A stretch of 64,000 nucleotides of DNA from Gonatopus flavifemur (GCA_018340375.1 JAFFJZ010000002.1:23020001-23084000), one strand, 5' to 3'. Counted from the stretch's first letter, positions 13,310 through 26,975 are shown. The notes: generated by a model from the sequence alone, not told the origin. Program-made: numbers and translations.

Positions 13310-14833
13310 CACTGTTAGAAAAATTCTCAAATTTAATACGAAATTCTTTATGAAATACCATATTTTCATATTGAATTCAATAATAGTTCTTAAATTGATT
13401 ATTGATGATAAAATTTCTTTCCGAAATGTAACAATTGTTTATTAAATTTCATAAATATATTATTACAATTGGGAACAAAATTATGAACATTGAGAAAAAA
13501 ATTCTTAACATTAAGAATTATATTATTCAATTCAATATTTTATTATGCAATTTGCAAAGATGATTATGCACTGTAAAAAAAGGTTTGAATTCTAATATAA
13601 AATTGGTTATGAAATTCCAAATAAATGCAAGTTGAATCGTATTTAATATAAAATAGCACTAATATCTCTGTTACTATTTTAATGTTCACAAACGTATTTG
13701 AATTTTGATCAGTATTATTATAATTCAAAATATTTTGTATTAAATGTCTTTATTAAAATTAAAATTCCAACATGCTTTGTAAGATTCAGTTCTCCAATTT
13801 GAATTTTCTTTTACATGGTTGAATTTTGCAGTGTAGTATGAAATTTCAATAACAATCATATGAAAATTCTGAATGAATGTGAAAAATTCAAATCATTTTT
13901 GTGAAATTTCAATCACATTTTGAATATTCACAATTTTATTTATGAAATTTCAATAGTTTTGTTGAAAAATAATACAAAAGTGTATGAATTCACTGTGCGC
14001 CGAAGTCACTGCGCATGTCTTCTGCAGATCCACGCTTCATAATCGTACCTGCAAAATGATAAAACGTTCTTCGGCAAAATTGATGAATCACGTGGTGATA
14101 ATTTGTTAATTGAAAATCATCTGTTTTGATGATAATCAAGTTCACTAAGATGCTAAATATTTTTCAGAATTCAATTATAAAGTTTTGGATTGATATATTG
14201 ATGTATATCCACATGAGAACCATAAACTGAATTTCATCTTCAATGTTAACTTTTTAACTACAATGTTTTCAATATGATCTTTGTATCTTTCTTATATATA
14301 AATATATAAATATATATAAGAAAGATGTACAATAATATGAAGGAAGCTCGAATCGAGATTTCACAATCCCAGAATTCCGGAAGTTTATTCCTTAATTTAG
14401 AAATAATCTTACATATCTATAATACAGATATGCGAATTGTATTGAAAATACGATAGTCAAAAAATCAATACTGAATATGAAAATTAGTATTTTGATTTTT
14501 CATACTTCCCAGTATATGAAAATTGAATTAATAGGTTATAAAATTTATGATAATCATTTGAAATTTTGATACCTATTCATAATTAATTTTCAAAAGGATT
14601 TCATTGAAAATTCAACAATCGTTTTGAAATTCCATACTAACATGAAATGATTCACACATTTTCAAAACCTCTTCTTGAGTTTTAATAAATTGTTTCTTTG
14701 AAAATTCACAACCAAATGTATGTGTTAATTGCTTCACATACTTTTCTATTAAATTTCATACAAAAATTTTTTACAGTGTGTAAAAAACTTCATAATATTC
14801 TTATGAAGTTTCAGGCAGATTTTTCTAACAGCG
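13310..14833. mobile_element. Large CACTG-type composite with TA flanks
   Basis: The left end CACTGTTAGAAAAATTC and right end gcagatttttctaacagcg share the termini of the element at 12911-13166. TA flanks both sides. Another CACTG-ended segment lies inside (13569-13833), and near 14776 there is a ttttttacagtg end. The composite is probably several insertions, much decayed. Confidence 0.5.
14285..14326. repeat. AT-rich palindrome with 16-bp arms
   Basis: The sequence atctttcttatatata and its exact inverse are separated by ten AT bases. This is a possible cruciform; no function is implied. Confidence 0.6.
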
Positions 14834-15911
14834 TATAGTCCCTGATGGATCGAATGTAGACGACGAGTCTATTGTTCAGACAATCTCATCACGTCCTTCA
14901 CGAACGGATGAATGTTTTCTTCCGAATAGCAAATGGAGTGATTTGGATCATGAATTTTTGTGAATCATATGAAAATTAAAGGTACATCAACAGACTTCGT
15001 ACATCCGTCCAAAGAAAACTGGATTCGGTACAGCGGATGTGAAGAATAGTCTTATGAAAAACATGCCGACAAGAAAAGTCAGACACCCCAAAAAAAGTAA
15101 TCTGGAAACGAGAGGAAAAATCCCTCTCAATCAGGAAAGATATTTCACTCTTGTTTTCTTCTTCAATTGAGAATTGAGAATTCTTCTCTGCGATTGAGAG
15201 TATTTTGAACAAATGAAAATTCTTCCATCGCAAAGATTAATCTTCTCAAATGGAGAGGAATACTTTCGATATCATATATCAGAAGAAAAGTTGCAATGAA
15301 TTGAGAAGGATACTCTTATTTTGAGATGGATTTTTTTTCCTGGGTGCACAGAACCGTTCATTTTCCACCTGTTCGTGAAATAAAATTCTTTCATTCATCG
15401 AATATATTTAAGGTTCAGAAGAGAGTTTCAGAATGTCAATTCGATTTTCATCGATATACGTTCCATATTCATCAATGATCCTTTTCGCCCCCGATTTTGG
15501 GGACCATTTTATGTTTATTTTGTTGTAAAACAAAGAACCGTATATGAGTATTCTTTGTTCGCACAGATCTCGAAGCCGAAGATGTAACGATAATAACATC
15601 ATGATAATGATATCCATGTTCTACATCATTTAACGATGTAACATCGACCTGACTGCTGTGTTGCCAGAAATAAAAGAACAAGAAAGCCGAGACCGGAATA
15701 TATTGGTCATTCCAATCAACAGAAGTATTTGATTGGATGTAGGCCATTGGATGTCAAAATTTCTGGCATCACCGCCTGATTGATGTTCCAGTGTTTTTTT
15801 TTCGGAACATTCAAGCATCGAGACATCGAATGAGAACAATTATTGAATACACGGAGAGAAGAATATAAAATCTTCCCTCTAACGAGGAAGCAATAATGGT
15901 TATCAGACAAA

Positions 15912-16069
15912 GTATAGTAATCGAAGAACATAATTCATTATGGCGTCAAATACTATACATCTATCAGTATTTAGCAGAAATATAGTAACTGTTGAGAGAG
16001 TTATGATTAATTGTCATATACCGACTGTCATTCATCGTCATAATGAATTATATCCTCCGATTACTATAT
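15912..16069. mobile_element. 158-bp inverted-repeat element
   Basis: The left end tatagtaatcgaagaacata and the next block taattcattatg pair with the right cataatgaatta and cctccgattactata. It lies next to the hAT transposase relic, but no link between them is shown. Confidence 0.55.
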
Positions 16070-16335
16070 TTGTATAAAAATGGTTATCATTAGACATCGG
16101 ATTATATGTACTATCAAAATGCCAAAATATGCATGCAAATATGCACGAAAGAAGAACAAAATATGTACCAAATATGCACTAATGAAAAAGTCACAATTTG
16201 ATTTGAAATCAACTTCTTATTGATCGAATATTGAATCTGAGCTTCATAAATCAAATAAATCTCCGCAAATTGCACAATATACTTTAGAAAATAAAAATTC
16301 AACAATAAAATTGTTTCCAGAACATCAATCCCAAA

Positions 16336-16677
16336 TTATGAATTATAATTCATATAAAAATATGTAACTACTATGTATCTTTCCAAATTTTCTATTTGAA
16401 ATTTGTGACGTTTGCGGTTAAGTATCAATGTATAAGCCGAAAATGAGTGTTCTACATCTACCGATGTCATCAGACAGAATTCAAAATATGGTGCCATTTC
16501 CATAGAAGTCATTTCAGGCAGAATTTGATTTGTCGCGTTGATATAAGAATTCCCTCGTTCGAGCACTTTGAAACTTAGATTTTTTGAAAACACAGGGTCT
16601 AATTTATTTCGGATTTCAATGGAGAATGATTCTGGAAGTGCGCGTATCAATTGTGCAACTTCCTCTATTATTCCCAT
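16336..16677 (-). pseudogene. hAT transposase relic (C-terminal dimerisation region)
   Basis: An open stretch of about 113 codons ends with a motif typical of the hAT-superfamily C-terminal dimerisation region: SVDVEHSFSAYTLILNRKRH followed by KFQIENLERYIVV. The family pattern is a serine-acidic-E-x-SFS-x-Y core, a KR/RKR turn, and a NLE helix. The upstream half (EEVAQLIRALPESFSIEI) fits the segment before it. No DDE catalytic core, zinc finger or full-length frame is seen, so this is a remnant. Its relation to the complete hAT-type element at 35050-37118 is unknown. Confidence 0.65.
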
Positions 16678-17678
16678 TACGATAATTCAGTTAAAGACCC
16701 TGCTGTATTGAAACCTCGGGGTCTGACAGTAAAGTTTTCAGAATACAACTATGAAGAATCTCTTAGGAAAAGAATTTGATGATACCTCAAAGTTGAACAT
16801 TCCATTTATTGCTCAAATCCACTATTCATTTCTACAATTTCGGAAACTCTCGACATTTTACACTAAAATATGCACTATCAACGGAAAAATATCACTATAT
16901 GCAAAATTGTATGAAAAAGTCATTATATGCGTTTTGCATATGCACATGTGCCATCGATGTTTAGTGAACATTAATATAAAATCAGAATTTATTCAAAGAC
17001 CCACTGAAAAAACTCTTTTTCGATCATTTTTATCCATTGAAGGAGAGTGATTCGATTCCCTTGTGTCTACCTTGAGTTAAGAAACTCATTTACGAATTTC
17101 ATGAGAAATATATGTTTTTCGTTAAAGTGTAGTGGAAATGATGTCGTATTGCCCAATACCACTCTCAGAGGATTTTATACGAGAGGGGTAGTAGAACTGT
17201 AGAAAGAACGAACGGGAAGAGTAAAATAGTCAAGTGATTGGATATAGTATCTCTGCCAATAAGAATGCCTTGATTCAGACCATGCAGTAATTGATTTGAC
17301 ATGCGAGATAGAGAGGAAAACACATACGAACCCTCCGCTGGCGTATTCTGGTTGCATGGTACGGGTAAGGGTACATGGCAGGAAATAGTACAACCATCAA
17401 AGATACTGTCACCATTATTCTGCCGAGTCACTGCTTTGCGCCAATGGTTGACCCAAACGGTTTCCTTGTAATCTCTGGATTGGCCTCGACACATTAGTAA
17501 CCTATTCCAATCAATCAGTGCATGTTCTCTTAGACCAACTGAACCTGGCGATTTGACAGCTTAATTCTCTATGCTATGTTTATCCGTAAACGTGCACCGC
17601 TAGATTTCAAGAGAAATGGCAATAACGTACGAACATTAGGTATATGAAAAAAGTTCAATATAGAATTGTGACTTTATA

Positions 17679-17910
17679 CACGAAGAGAAAGGTATCTTGA
17701 AAAATACCATAATTTATGGATCTTTGGCGTTGGTCTAATCCGAGTCGAAATAAGATACCTTCAAAAGCACCATAATGACTGGGACTTTTATGAGGAAGGT
17801 ACTATACTTCTTTATAAAAGTCCAAGAAAATATGGGACTTTTAGATCCATCGATTATGGTACAAAAATCCATAAATTATGGTATTTTTCAAGATATCTGT
17901 TCTCTCAATG
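17679..17910. mobile_element. CACTG-type foldback element with TA flanks
   Basis: The left end CACGAAGAGAAAGGTATCTT pairs with the right end aagatatctgttctctcaatg. The adjacent blocks aaaaataccataatttatgg pair exactly between arms. TA flanks both sides (17677-17678, 17911-17912). Confidence 0.72.
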
Positions 17911-18355
17911 TAGAATTTTCAGGTGGACATACTTTCTCAATCAATGATTATTCTTTCGATATCCTAAACTATTTCGGAGATGTCTTCTCTATCTGTGAAA
18001 TATGATCAAAAGGAATTATTTTGAGTTCAGGTACTTGGTTACATGTACATATACACAGTACTGAATACAGCACTCTTGTGAGCGACGTTGCTTGAACCCA
18101 GATAGAAAAATTTCTCAATAATGGCATCATAATAGTGATACGCATCATGTTGTCGAGGTGTTTCCGCATGAAGCATTGTTATTGGTAGCAAACCGAGGTG
18201 ATGACACCATATTGAACACAGCATGTTTACATTCCAGCATTATCGCAACCTGAGTGAAATTTATGATAGTATGTTTACGACACGTTATATTGCAAAATAT
18301 TCAGAGCACGGTTTTCTATCTGGGAATGTTGGTGGTGCAAACATTGAATCACTAT

Positions 18356-19058
18356 CCCGAAGAGAACATGAAGCTTCAGCGAACGTTCAGATCAGATATG
18401 TATAGATCGGACCGAAGGTTCATTAGAGCTAACTTTTAGATTCACAAACGTTTGACAAAGGTTCTACGGACATTGAAATGTCCGCCTCGAAATACGTTCA
18501 GGAAACATAGATGGAACGTTCGCTGAACGATCTGTACTTACACTGTGAAAAATTTTGATAGGAAACTTCCAAAGCAAAGTTTGGAAATCTTTTTTCAAAT
18601 ATTTTTTAGTAGATTTACAAACAATTTTAGTGAATTTTCAAACAATTTTAGCGATTTTCCAAATAAGGTTTGTCCGTTTACACAAATTGTTTGTAAATCT
18701 ACTAAAAAATATTTGAAAAGAAGATTTCCAAACTTTGCTTTGGAAGTTTCCTATCAAAATTTTTCACAGTGTATATTAATTTTGATCAATTTATATGAAA
18801 AATAAATTAATTAATGAACATAAATTATTACAAATTAATCTAAGTGTATATATTTTTGTGAAGCTTCGTCAAACCTTCGATGAACCTTCAATAAACGTTC
18901 CATCTATGTTTCCTGAAAGTATTTTGAGGCGGACATTTCAACGTTCGTGGTACCTTTGACAAATGTTTGTGAATCTAAAAGTTAGTTTTCATAAACCTTC
19001 GATCCGATCTATACAGATCTAATCTGAACGTTCGCTGAAGCTTCATGTTCTCTTCGGG
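18356..19058. mobile_element. Foldback element with GAACGTTC-rich arms, interrupted by a second element
   Basis: The arms start cccgaagagaacatgaagct on the left and end agcttcatgttctcttcggg on the right, and they pair for about 180 bp. They are rich in gaacgttc/ggttc motifs. The class is unknown: no clear target duplication is seen. The centre is occupied by the element 18541-18771. Confidence 0.75.
18541..18771. mobile_element. 231-bp CACTG-type near-perfect palindrome with TA flanks
   Basis: The left end CACTGTGAAAAATTTTGATA and its exact inverse at the right end are flanked by TA on both sides. About 100 bp of each arm pairs nearly perfectly, which suggests a recent insertion into the older element 18356-19058. 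Confidence 0.85.
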
Positions 19059-19287
19059 TATGTTAATAATCATTTTCTCCTCATACAACATGGATGATAG
19101 AAATATTCTTGCGATGATACACCGTTAGAATGTTTTGCATGAAGCTTCAATTACACGTGATGGAAGCAATTTCCACTCACGTGATTCAAGAAGCTCTTGA
19201 AATTTCAATTGCATTTGAATGAAAATTCAGTCGATAAACTGTAAAATTATGGGTGACAGAATATAGCAAGAATTGAAAATCGAACTA

Positions 19288-19738
19288 GGGGTCGTCCATA
19301 CACTACGTGGCCCATAATGGGGGAGGGGAGTTTGGCTCCAAGCTACGTGGTTTTTTATTTATATTTTTACTTGGAAAAAAAATTCTATATTAACATACAG
19401 AAAAATGATCCACTTGAATATAAACTGAATTAATATTTGATTGGATCAAATTAGATTCCACCTGATTCAAGTAAATTTCATTTGGAATGAGAGAAAGTTT
19501 ATTTCAATGGAGTATCCGACTAGAAATTCGGTGAAGTGAAATTAGGGCCCTTATAAGGTAACATAAGGCCCTGAGGTTTGCCCTACCAAATATCTAGTCG
19601 GATAAATCTTCCATTTCAGTGAATGAAAAGTTCATTAGGGTCATATTTTGAATAAAAATTCTTTTGATTTAAATTAATTTGGTTGAACGTAAGAAAAAAA
19701 GTCGCAAAAATAGGACTACGTAGTTTCTGGACGGCCCC
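19288..19738. mobile_element. Element with GGGGTCGTCC-type inverted ends
   Basis: The left end GGGGTCGTCCATACACTACG pairs with the right end ctacgtagtttctggacggcccc. This terminal motif resembles one widespread in arthropod repeats. A shorter palindrome lies inside (19513-19604), with tatccgactaga and its inverse at the ends. No transposase is present. Confidence 0.65.
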
Positions 19739-19740
19739 TC

Positions 19741-20126
19741 CCTGGTGAAAATGAAGCGTACTCACAAAGCGAGAAGGAAACGTATACGAAGCGGAAAACG
19801 TTTCAACTCCCTCTTTCTGGAGCGTATCATTGGAAGTCATCAAATCATATGTTCTGTATACGTTTCATGAACTTCCGATCCCGTTTCGCAAATGCTTTAT
19901 GTAACGTAATAGTAGGTTATATGGAGCGTATGCGAGTCATACCTATTCTGACTTCAAATAACATCTTTGAGCGGTTAATGTCAACAACGAGTTGATCAGG
20001 TTTTGAATTCTATTACAATTTTTTGACTCAGGATGTAAACCGAGAAGAGATTTGCGCATTTTGGAGTGTAAAATTCTACTTCCTTTCGCGAACATACATC
20101 GAACATACATCATATTCTCACGAGGG
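19741..20126. mobile_element. CCCTGG-ended element, full-length copy
   Basis: The left end CCCTGGTGAAAATGAAGCG and the inverted right end CCCTCGTGAGAATAT match. The right third (gcgcattttggagtgtaaaa, then cttcctttcgcgaac) recurs in the shorter copy at 27017-27156, which shows a dispersed family. Confidence 0.65.
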
Positions 20127-21315
20127 AAATTTTAGCTGTTACAGCTCACAATTTCTTTCCGTGTGGACCGTATATTTGCCGCTTACAGGAATACACTTTG
20201 CAGTTAAACTATATGTTTGTTTATTCAGAAAAAAAGAACTCCACTTCATAACGTTAAACAAATCACACGTAACTATACCTTTTTTGTGCGACAATGTTGG
20301 AGGATAGGGACAATAAACATAAATAGCGACACAGCAGAAAATCGGAAATTCCACATGCTTCTATTCCTTCGAAATATACCAATAAGACACCACCAAGGAA
20401 AAGAGATTTTCTAAGCAAAGCATAATACATCCACTTTTCCTTTCCGTCCTTCTTCCATACGATATCTGATTTTCACGAAATATTGTTGAATTTTCAACAG
20501 TCTCCTATTCGATAAAGCACAATGAACATATATGGAACATGGCACACGGTGTCTTTCAACAAGATTTACTTTGGATTCGATTGAATGAGAACGGACGACC
20601 TGGTGATGGAAAACATTGTAAATATTACACGGTAAAGGTTCTCAAAACATAAATACTCTCCATGAAACATTGATGTTTTCAATTCCCCATTTCTCTATTT
20701 ATTTGCGAAAATTGTGATATTTTGTCCACTTGGATGATCAGATACCAAAAATGGAAGCCATGATACGTCACAACGATTTACACGCTCCGAAGTATGATCC
20801 TTATTGGAAAACGTGATATTGTCGAAGCTCCAGCTCGGTATTTTTTTCCAATAATGAAAGCAGACTTAATCGAAACTGCGAATGCAAGGATCCTTTGAAT
20901 TGAATATTCTCGATACCTTGAATCTTCGATATTTCTTCTAATTAAAGATACGTCCTAATTGGAAGAAAAGTGTAGAAAATAGAAGCGGTAAGTTGTGTGT
21001 GTGTTCTTCATCATCGTGATGTTCAATTGTTCCTCACGTTTTAATCATTTTGGAGAGTAAACATACCAAGCATGAATGAGTGAATTTGGAATAAAAGGGC
21101 TTTCAAAGATCTGAATTTCTACACTGGAAGAATTTTATTTGAAAAATTACCGTGAAATTTCAGTGATCGAGGGACAAGTGGAGATTTTTTCAAATATTAC
21201 TGTGCATTTTGTAAAACTTTCAATTGTCTCAGTGAACACGTATGAGAAGAAGAGCTCTTTAAGAGATCTTTTGGAAGAGCTCTGTTGATGTTGTCATATT
21301 GATATCTGAATGGTG

Positions 21316-21567
21316 GACTGTGAAAAATAATTGAAATTTCCCTGTGTACATCGACCGAAAAATTCCAATCAGTGATCGGGAAATCAATTTCCGATACATT
21401 TATATGAAATTTCTCATAAACTTATTTGAAAATTCTAAACTTCATGGGATTTTTCTTAACATTCCGCTGTCAATTTCCACACAAGTTCGGAAAATTCCTA
21501 ATGCATGTATGTGTTAATTACTTCACATAAATATACAGGAATTTTCTCACATACATTTTTTACAGTG
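21316..21567. mobile_element. CACTG-type element, inverted copy of the one at 63071
   Basis: The right end tacattttttacagtg and several internal blocks (gaccgaaaaattccaatcag, ttccgatacatttatatgaa) match the inverse of the element 63071-63324. Lengths are almost equal (252 and 254 bp). The right flank is TA and the left flank TG, with one changed terminal base. Confidence 0.75.
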
Positions 21568-21570
21568 TAA

Positions 21571-22324
21571 CCCTGGTAGAAATTTTCGCTAGTGAATAAT
21601 GAGGCACTTACGAGTTTATCTCTTCTACTCATGAGGTACTAGGGAGGGAAACTCACAAGGCACTCACTAGAATGTAACACTCCAACTAACTAGATTCCAT
21701 TTATCAAAACTAGTGAAACAATCATCATTATTTAACGAGGAACTTATTAGAAACTCACATGGCACTTGTAAAATAATTAGGGTAAAAATAAAAACTTATT
21801 ATTGAATTTATAATTGATTCAGATATGTTCTTAGTTTGAACAAATTTGCTTCAACTCGGAGAATTTTTTCATTCGAGAATTTTGTTTTCTGGTAGTAACA
21901 TTGTTTTCGTGCATCAAAAGAACACTGTCTGGAAAGGATTCTATTTTCAGAATAAAGAGACATGTTTTCAATTTGGTTAATTATTTTTTTCAGTGTACTT
22001 GCATGAAACATTTTTTCACCAGTCATCCAGATAAATTAATTAATCCAAATATGAATCTAATAAATATTTGGCGAATCTAATGAATAATATCGATTTAATA
22101 AATAAAACTGCTGATTAATTATTTTAGTTAATATAATGTATAAATCTAATCTCAGTAATGTTTGGATCAACCTTGCAAGAAATTCACAAGTTTTATCCAA
22201 ACATCACAAGTCAGATAAGATTTACAAGTGATTCAGTAGTCGCTCACTAATTTTATTTTAATAAATTTTTCCCTGCGAATAACTCATGAGTAACGAGGAA
22301 GAACTTGTGATATTTCTACTAGGG
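21571..22324. mobile_element. CCCTGGTAG-ended element rich in ACTAGT-type motifs
   Basis: The left end CCCTGGTAGAAATTTTCGCT pairs with the inverted right end CCCTAGTAGAAATATCACAA. AA lies on both sides. The arms contain repeated actcac/actagt/cacttg motifs. The centre (from about 21776 to 22000) looks like another, decayed insertion. Confidence 0.6.
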
Positions 22325-22719
22325 AAGGTGAGTGTAGCCTAACCCTGCCCGAGTAGCTAATCCTTTGTGTATAAATTCAATTTGATGGATCAAAAATGTA
22401 TCATTCGTCAAATACTTGACCAAAATTTCATTTTTCAAAACGTTCCGCAAGTTTTAATGCACAGAAATTCAGCAAATAATTATTGAGAAGAGGATAAAAA
22501 GCTTAAAAACAAGCTTATTCAATTGTATCTATACATAAAATGTCAGGTACTGGTACAAGGTCAGGTACTGATACATTTACTTGCGCAACATTAGTTATAT
22601 ATTTCTCATAACTTTCCTTTCTCCATAGACGTCAGTAGTTCAATGCAGAGTTCTTGTTCTAAACGAATTCTAAATCTCACATCAACGCATTTGATTCTCT
22701 AATAATCTCTGAAACTCGA

Positions 22720-22908
22720 CTAACACGATATTCCAATCTTCTTGGCAATCTGTTTTATAGTCGATTGCCGATCCGCAAGCAAAGCATTCTCCACATTTTC
22801 AACGTGAATTCCATCCACCGATATTAATGACTTTCCAGTACGAGATTCATCTTCAACGATTCCTTCGTCTGAAGAAACTCGTGAACCCAAGGGTTTCAAG
22901 ATAAACAT
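22720..22908 (-). pseudogene. Mariner-like transposase N-terminal fragment
   Basis: The translated strand reads DESRTGKSLISVDGIHVENV then ENALLADRQSTIKQIAKKIG and IS. This fits the start of mariner transposases, where a basic, glycine- and serine-rich linker leads into the second helix-turn-helix (typically V..LV..DRR.TIREIA..LGIS). Only about 45 residues of similarity are present. No catalytic DDD segment follows, and no inverted repeats were identified around it. It is a short dead relic; a domesticated exon cannot be excluded but nothing supports it. Confidence 0.6.
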
Positions 22909-23091
22909 TAATCACGAAAATCGTCTTACGATATCTTTTAAACGTACGATTCGGTACAAATTTGTTCCAAGCATTTTGTGTGAAGCAATTTGTTAAGATC
23001 TATCAGAACTCATGTATACAAATTACGGATCAACTATTAGGAATATAACCACATTTTTATGTTATGGGTATGATTTAATTACCACGCTTCA

Positions 23092-23304
23092 GACTGAAAA
23101 CACAGTTTGTTCCAGCCAAACACAATTTTCATTGAAATGAACGCAAAGAAACTTTTTGGTTGGCTGAAATAAAATCTATTTGGGGTGAACAAATAATTAA
23201 GGCTTTCATACAGATAAATGAATTTCATTTCAGCCAACCAAAAAGTTTCTTTGCGTTCATTTCAACCAAAATTTTGGTTCGCCGAAACAAACGTTTTCTC
23301 AGTG
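23092..23304. mobile_element. CACTG-type element with CA flanks
   Basis: The left end GACTGAAAACACAGTTTGTT pairs with the right end aacaaacgttttctcagtg. The inner arms (gaacgcaaagaaactttttg and inverse) are nearly identical. CA lies on both sides (23090-23091, 23305-23306). Confidence 0.75.
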
Positions 23305-23324
23305 CAAGTAGAAAATCTATCGAG

Positions 23325-23546
23325 CACAGTAAAAAGTGAAACTTAAAGTGATCCCAAATATCAGCTTAAAAATGCAGCCAAAAGTAGCGCCTATTCCAAC
23401 TGAAAGTAAGCAATGAAAAAGACTGAATTTCAGTCAATTCCATCTTACTTTGGAAATTAAGATGGAATTCTATCTTAATTCCAAAGTAAGATTTTGCATT
23501 TTTAAGCTGATATTTGGGATTACTTTAAGTTTTACTTTTTACTGTG
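23325..23546. mobile_element. CACTG-type foldback with AG flanks
   Basis: The left end CACAGTAAAAAGTGAAACTT pairs with the right end aagttttactttttactgtg. AG lies on both sides. The inner block caaatatcagcttaaaaatg pairs exactly between arms. Confidence 0.8.
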
Positions 23547-23996
23547 AGGTATTCATAATTAAAATGAAGCACAAGCATAGAGAATACATTGCATAAATAT
23601 AGATTAACACATAACCCACACATTTTTCATAGTTTATTTCTACCTGGAAAAGAATTACGCTCAGGTCTTGATCAGACTCTCAAGTTTTAGTAGATTCTCA
23701 ATCAGGATGTAATTAAATATGTACCGCACGAACTTGATTGGTTCCACCTGAAAATATACGAGGGAATGAAAAATTCATCAAACACAATCATTAGGCAACT
23801 GCCCTCTCCAACTGAATCTTCAGAACTTTTATGGGTACTCCACTTCCATGAAACTTGAATCCTCAACTTTGATTCAACGTGAAATATTTTGTCCGACCAT
23901 TACATTTTGCATACAAAGTATTGTATAATGAATGATTTTCAAATTCAAATAATGTGCTGTTCTTTCTGAAATTATGATAAATTATAATCAATTTTG

Positions 23997-24090
23997 TTGC
24001 TGTCAAAGTTTGAATCATTTATTGGAATCGAATAACGAAATGCTCAGTTGTTGAACACTCAAAGCCTTGCAGTACATTTTTTGAACGTTT
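23997..24090 (+). repeat. Copy of an approximately 100-bp dispersed repeat
   Basis: The core agtttgaatcatttattgga, then aataacgaaatgctcagttg and a gcagtacattttttgaac tail, recurs at 44114, 49135-49337, 50168 and 50340. Confidence 0.7.
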
Positions 24091-25326
24091 TCAATATTTC
24101 CAATTCCAAAGAATGGATTTTAGAAGATAAACACCGATGATTTCCCAGATTTTCAATTTTCGTTTCGTTTCTACAAACGATTCAAGAACATATTGTTCCA
24201 TATCTTGCACGCCATGGTAATCAGAGGATGAAGCATAATGAGATGAGAAATATTTCAAATATCTTGATAAATTCATTAATTAATTCTCCCTCTCGTATCG
24301 AAAGAAACAAGGATCGTTCATACGCACCAAGTCTATTGATTATGAAGGGTTATTTATTGCATGGATAATGCAGCTACGATATCAATAGATCCTACTCAAG
24401 AATAAATTCACATGATTTTCTGGAATTCTACAATTTCTTCTAAAGAAACCCTTGATAAGACTGTACGTCGATGAGCGTTGGCGGATCAACATTAACGTCA
24501 AACAAGTTAATAATAGTTCATCATTTCCAACCTCTCTTCCTCACTTGAAATTATCGATCGCATTCTTGCTCCAATCCCCTAACTATCTTTCTACTCTTCA
24601 CTCTTTCCCTTGTCTATCACTTAATGCTGTTGCATTAATTACGCTCTCGTTTACAGCTAGACTGACGAGGAACGGTGTGATTTTTCATACCACCTGTGTT
24701 GAGAATGAAACCTTATTACACAGCTTGAATAACAATCAGACATTTCCTGTTTCGTTGTATTTGAATATCTGAATCATTGAAAATCTGATAACATGTTTTT
24801 ATCCTTGGATTTTTGAAAATTACGGATATGTCGATTCTTTTTTGATATTTTGTCGAAATCTATTGGGACTGGATAGTTTCAATATCCAGGATCGATACGA
24901 GCGACACGAATAGAAAACATTTTTTGGTTCGAGAGCAATCTTTCAACTCTCACATGAGCAAAAAACATTTTTGGATTCAGAATATTATGATCGTAGAAGG
25001 TCAGAGGCGCATTTCTCAACGATCAAAGTATGCGATTGCCTCAGGATGTCACATATTTTGGACGTGTTTTCTAGATGAAGAAACACTCTGTAGGAATATA
25101 TGAGATTATAAACTACGCTGCAAGAATTTCACTTCAAAAATTACCATGAAATTTTAGCAACTGAGAGAAAAGTTGAAATTTTCAGGAAATTTTGGGTTGT
25201 TATGATGAAGAAACTTTTGTCAACTGAATAAAACAATTGTTGTCGCAATCAAAGAATTTTGTTGATCACTTATCAGCAAAAACTTTTTGTTAAAATAACA
25301 AACCCTTTTTCGAAGTATGCAAACTG

Positions 25327-25543
25327 CACAGAAAAAAATATTTCTTTGAGTCTAAGAAATTGTTATTTAAATAGATTCATGTAAATATTCCTTCAACAAG
25401 AATGAATATTTTTTTGAATATCTGAATGATAAACCAAATAATTTCTTTCACATTAACAGAATATTCATTTATATCAAAGAAATATCTATTTGAACCTACT
25501 CAAACAAGAATTCTACAGATTCAAAAAAATACTTTTTTCTGTG
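25327..25543. mobile_element. CACTG-type element, copy 2 of the TTTCTTTGAAT subfamily, TG flanks
   Basis: The left end CACAGAAAAAAATATTTCTT pairs with the right end aatacttttttctgtg, with TG on both sides. Internal blocks (ctaagaaattgttattt and similar) match the element at 11538-11770. Confidence 0.75.
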
Positions 25544-26693
25544 TGTAAAAATTAGTGAATTTTGAAATATTTTGAAGATATTTCCCTTACAAATTCTACA
25601 GAAGGCACAGTAATTTTTTGAAGAGTTCTCATCTGTCTCTCGATCACTGCGACTTCGCGATTATTTTTTAAACAGCATTCTTCTAATATAAGATTTACTT
25701 GTATATCAATTATTTTATACTCTCGATAATGCACCTAGTCATAAAACTATCATTGTTCAGGAATTCTATCAAGCACCGTATTGATAAAATATCACCCCAG
25801 CTAATTTTTTTCTCTTTCAAGAAGTCAAATTACTACTTTGGTGGTCGTTGTGGAGACAATTGAAGCCATAAAAGAACATTCGCAAAAGGAATGAGGTCAC
25901 TTACGGATACAATTTACTTTTACAAACAACAAATAATCATTGTAAAGTGGAAAAACCAAACAGAGGATAAGACTATCTTCAAAAATACTAAAAGACAATT
26001 TCAAACCATTTTAAGAAATTTTGAATGAAAATTTTTTACAATCAGGGTTGCATGAAATGTCTGTTAGAATTTTGCAATATTTGTACGATATTTTTACGAA
26101 ACTGTTTCAGTTTCTTTATTTACCAAGCACCAACGGAGAAGTTTCAGCCAGAATAATGGATTTCCCAAGGGAGTCTTGCGAGACCTCGATTCATTTATTT
26201 ATTCTATAGAATTGGAAAACTTGAGCTCCGTTTGGAATGGGAATTCTCATAAAGGCATTTCCAAGCGCTTGGACTCGAGTTGAGATTTTTCTATTAACTC
26301 CGCTACTAGTTATTCACCTGGAAGAAGAAGAATGGATGTATTAATCATCCGAATGGACGATTTTTAACAATTTCTCAGTGAACAAGTTTGCAAGTGTTTC
26401 AAAAGGCTAGGAATGGTTTATTGAACTCTTCTGTTTAGCCATTCTATCTTTCATGAATCTTCGAAAAGCATTGTTAATCAACGGTAGCCCTCATCGAGTG
26501 AGGAGTTCTTCTGATCATCAGTCAAATAATCAGAAAAAAAATACATGCTAGCTAATTTCGGGTTAATTCGCATGTTGAAAATATACACGCTTGAAACTAG
26601 CTGGGTACTGTCCATAAAAACTGGAACAAATATAGCCAGTAAAGAACCCGGTCACTGGTTGGTTACTGAGCAGAGTCAGAAAAGTGCCAGCCA

Positions 26694-26975
26694 CTCTCTA
26701 AATTCTTTGGAGTGAAAATTCACTCTTGCCGAGTGAAAATACTGCAACTCCGAAAGAGTGAAAAATTTCACTCTTAAAGAGTGAATTTTCACTCTATAAG
26801 AGTGGAAATCAACTCTGGTGTTTGGAGTGAAAAACTCAGTCATAGGAAAAAGAGTGAATATTGACTCTTAAAGAGTGAAATTTTACTCTTCAAGAGTTGA
26901 GTTCCCACTCCGTTCTAGAGTTGCAGTATTTTGACTCTTTGAAGAGTGAATATTCACTCCAAAGAATTTAGAGAG
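26694..26975. mobile_element. Foldback composed of GAGTGAAA/TTTCACTC iterations
   Basis: The ends ctctctaaattctttggagt and its inverse enclose many copies of gagtgaaa and its inverse, spaced roughly 10-25 bp. A second, more decayed copy lies at 27230-27482. No open frame is present. Confidence 0.7.
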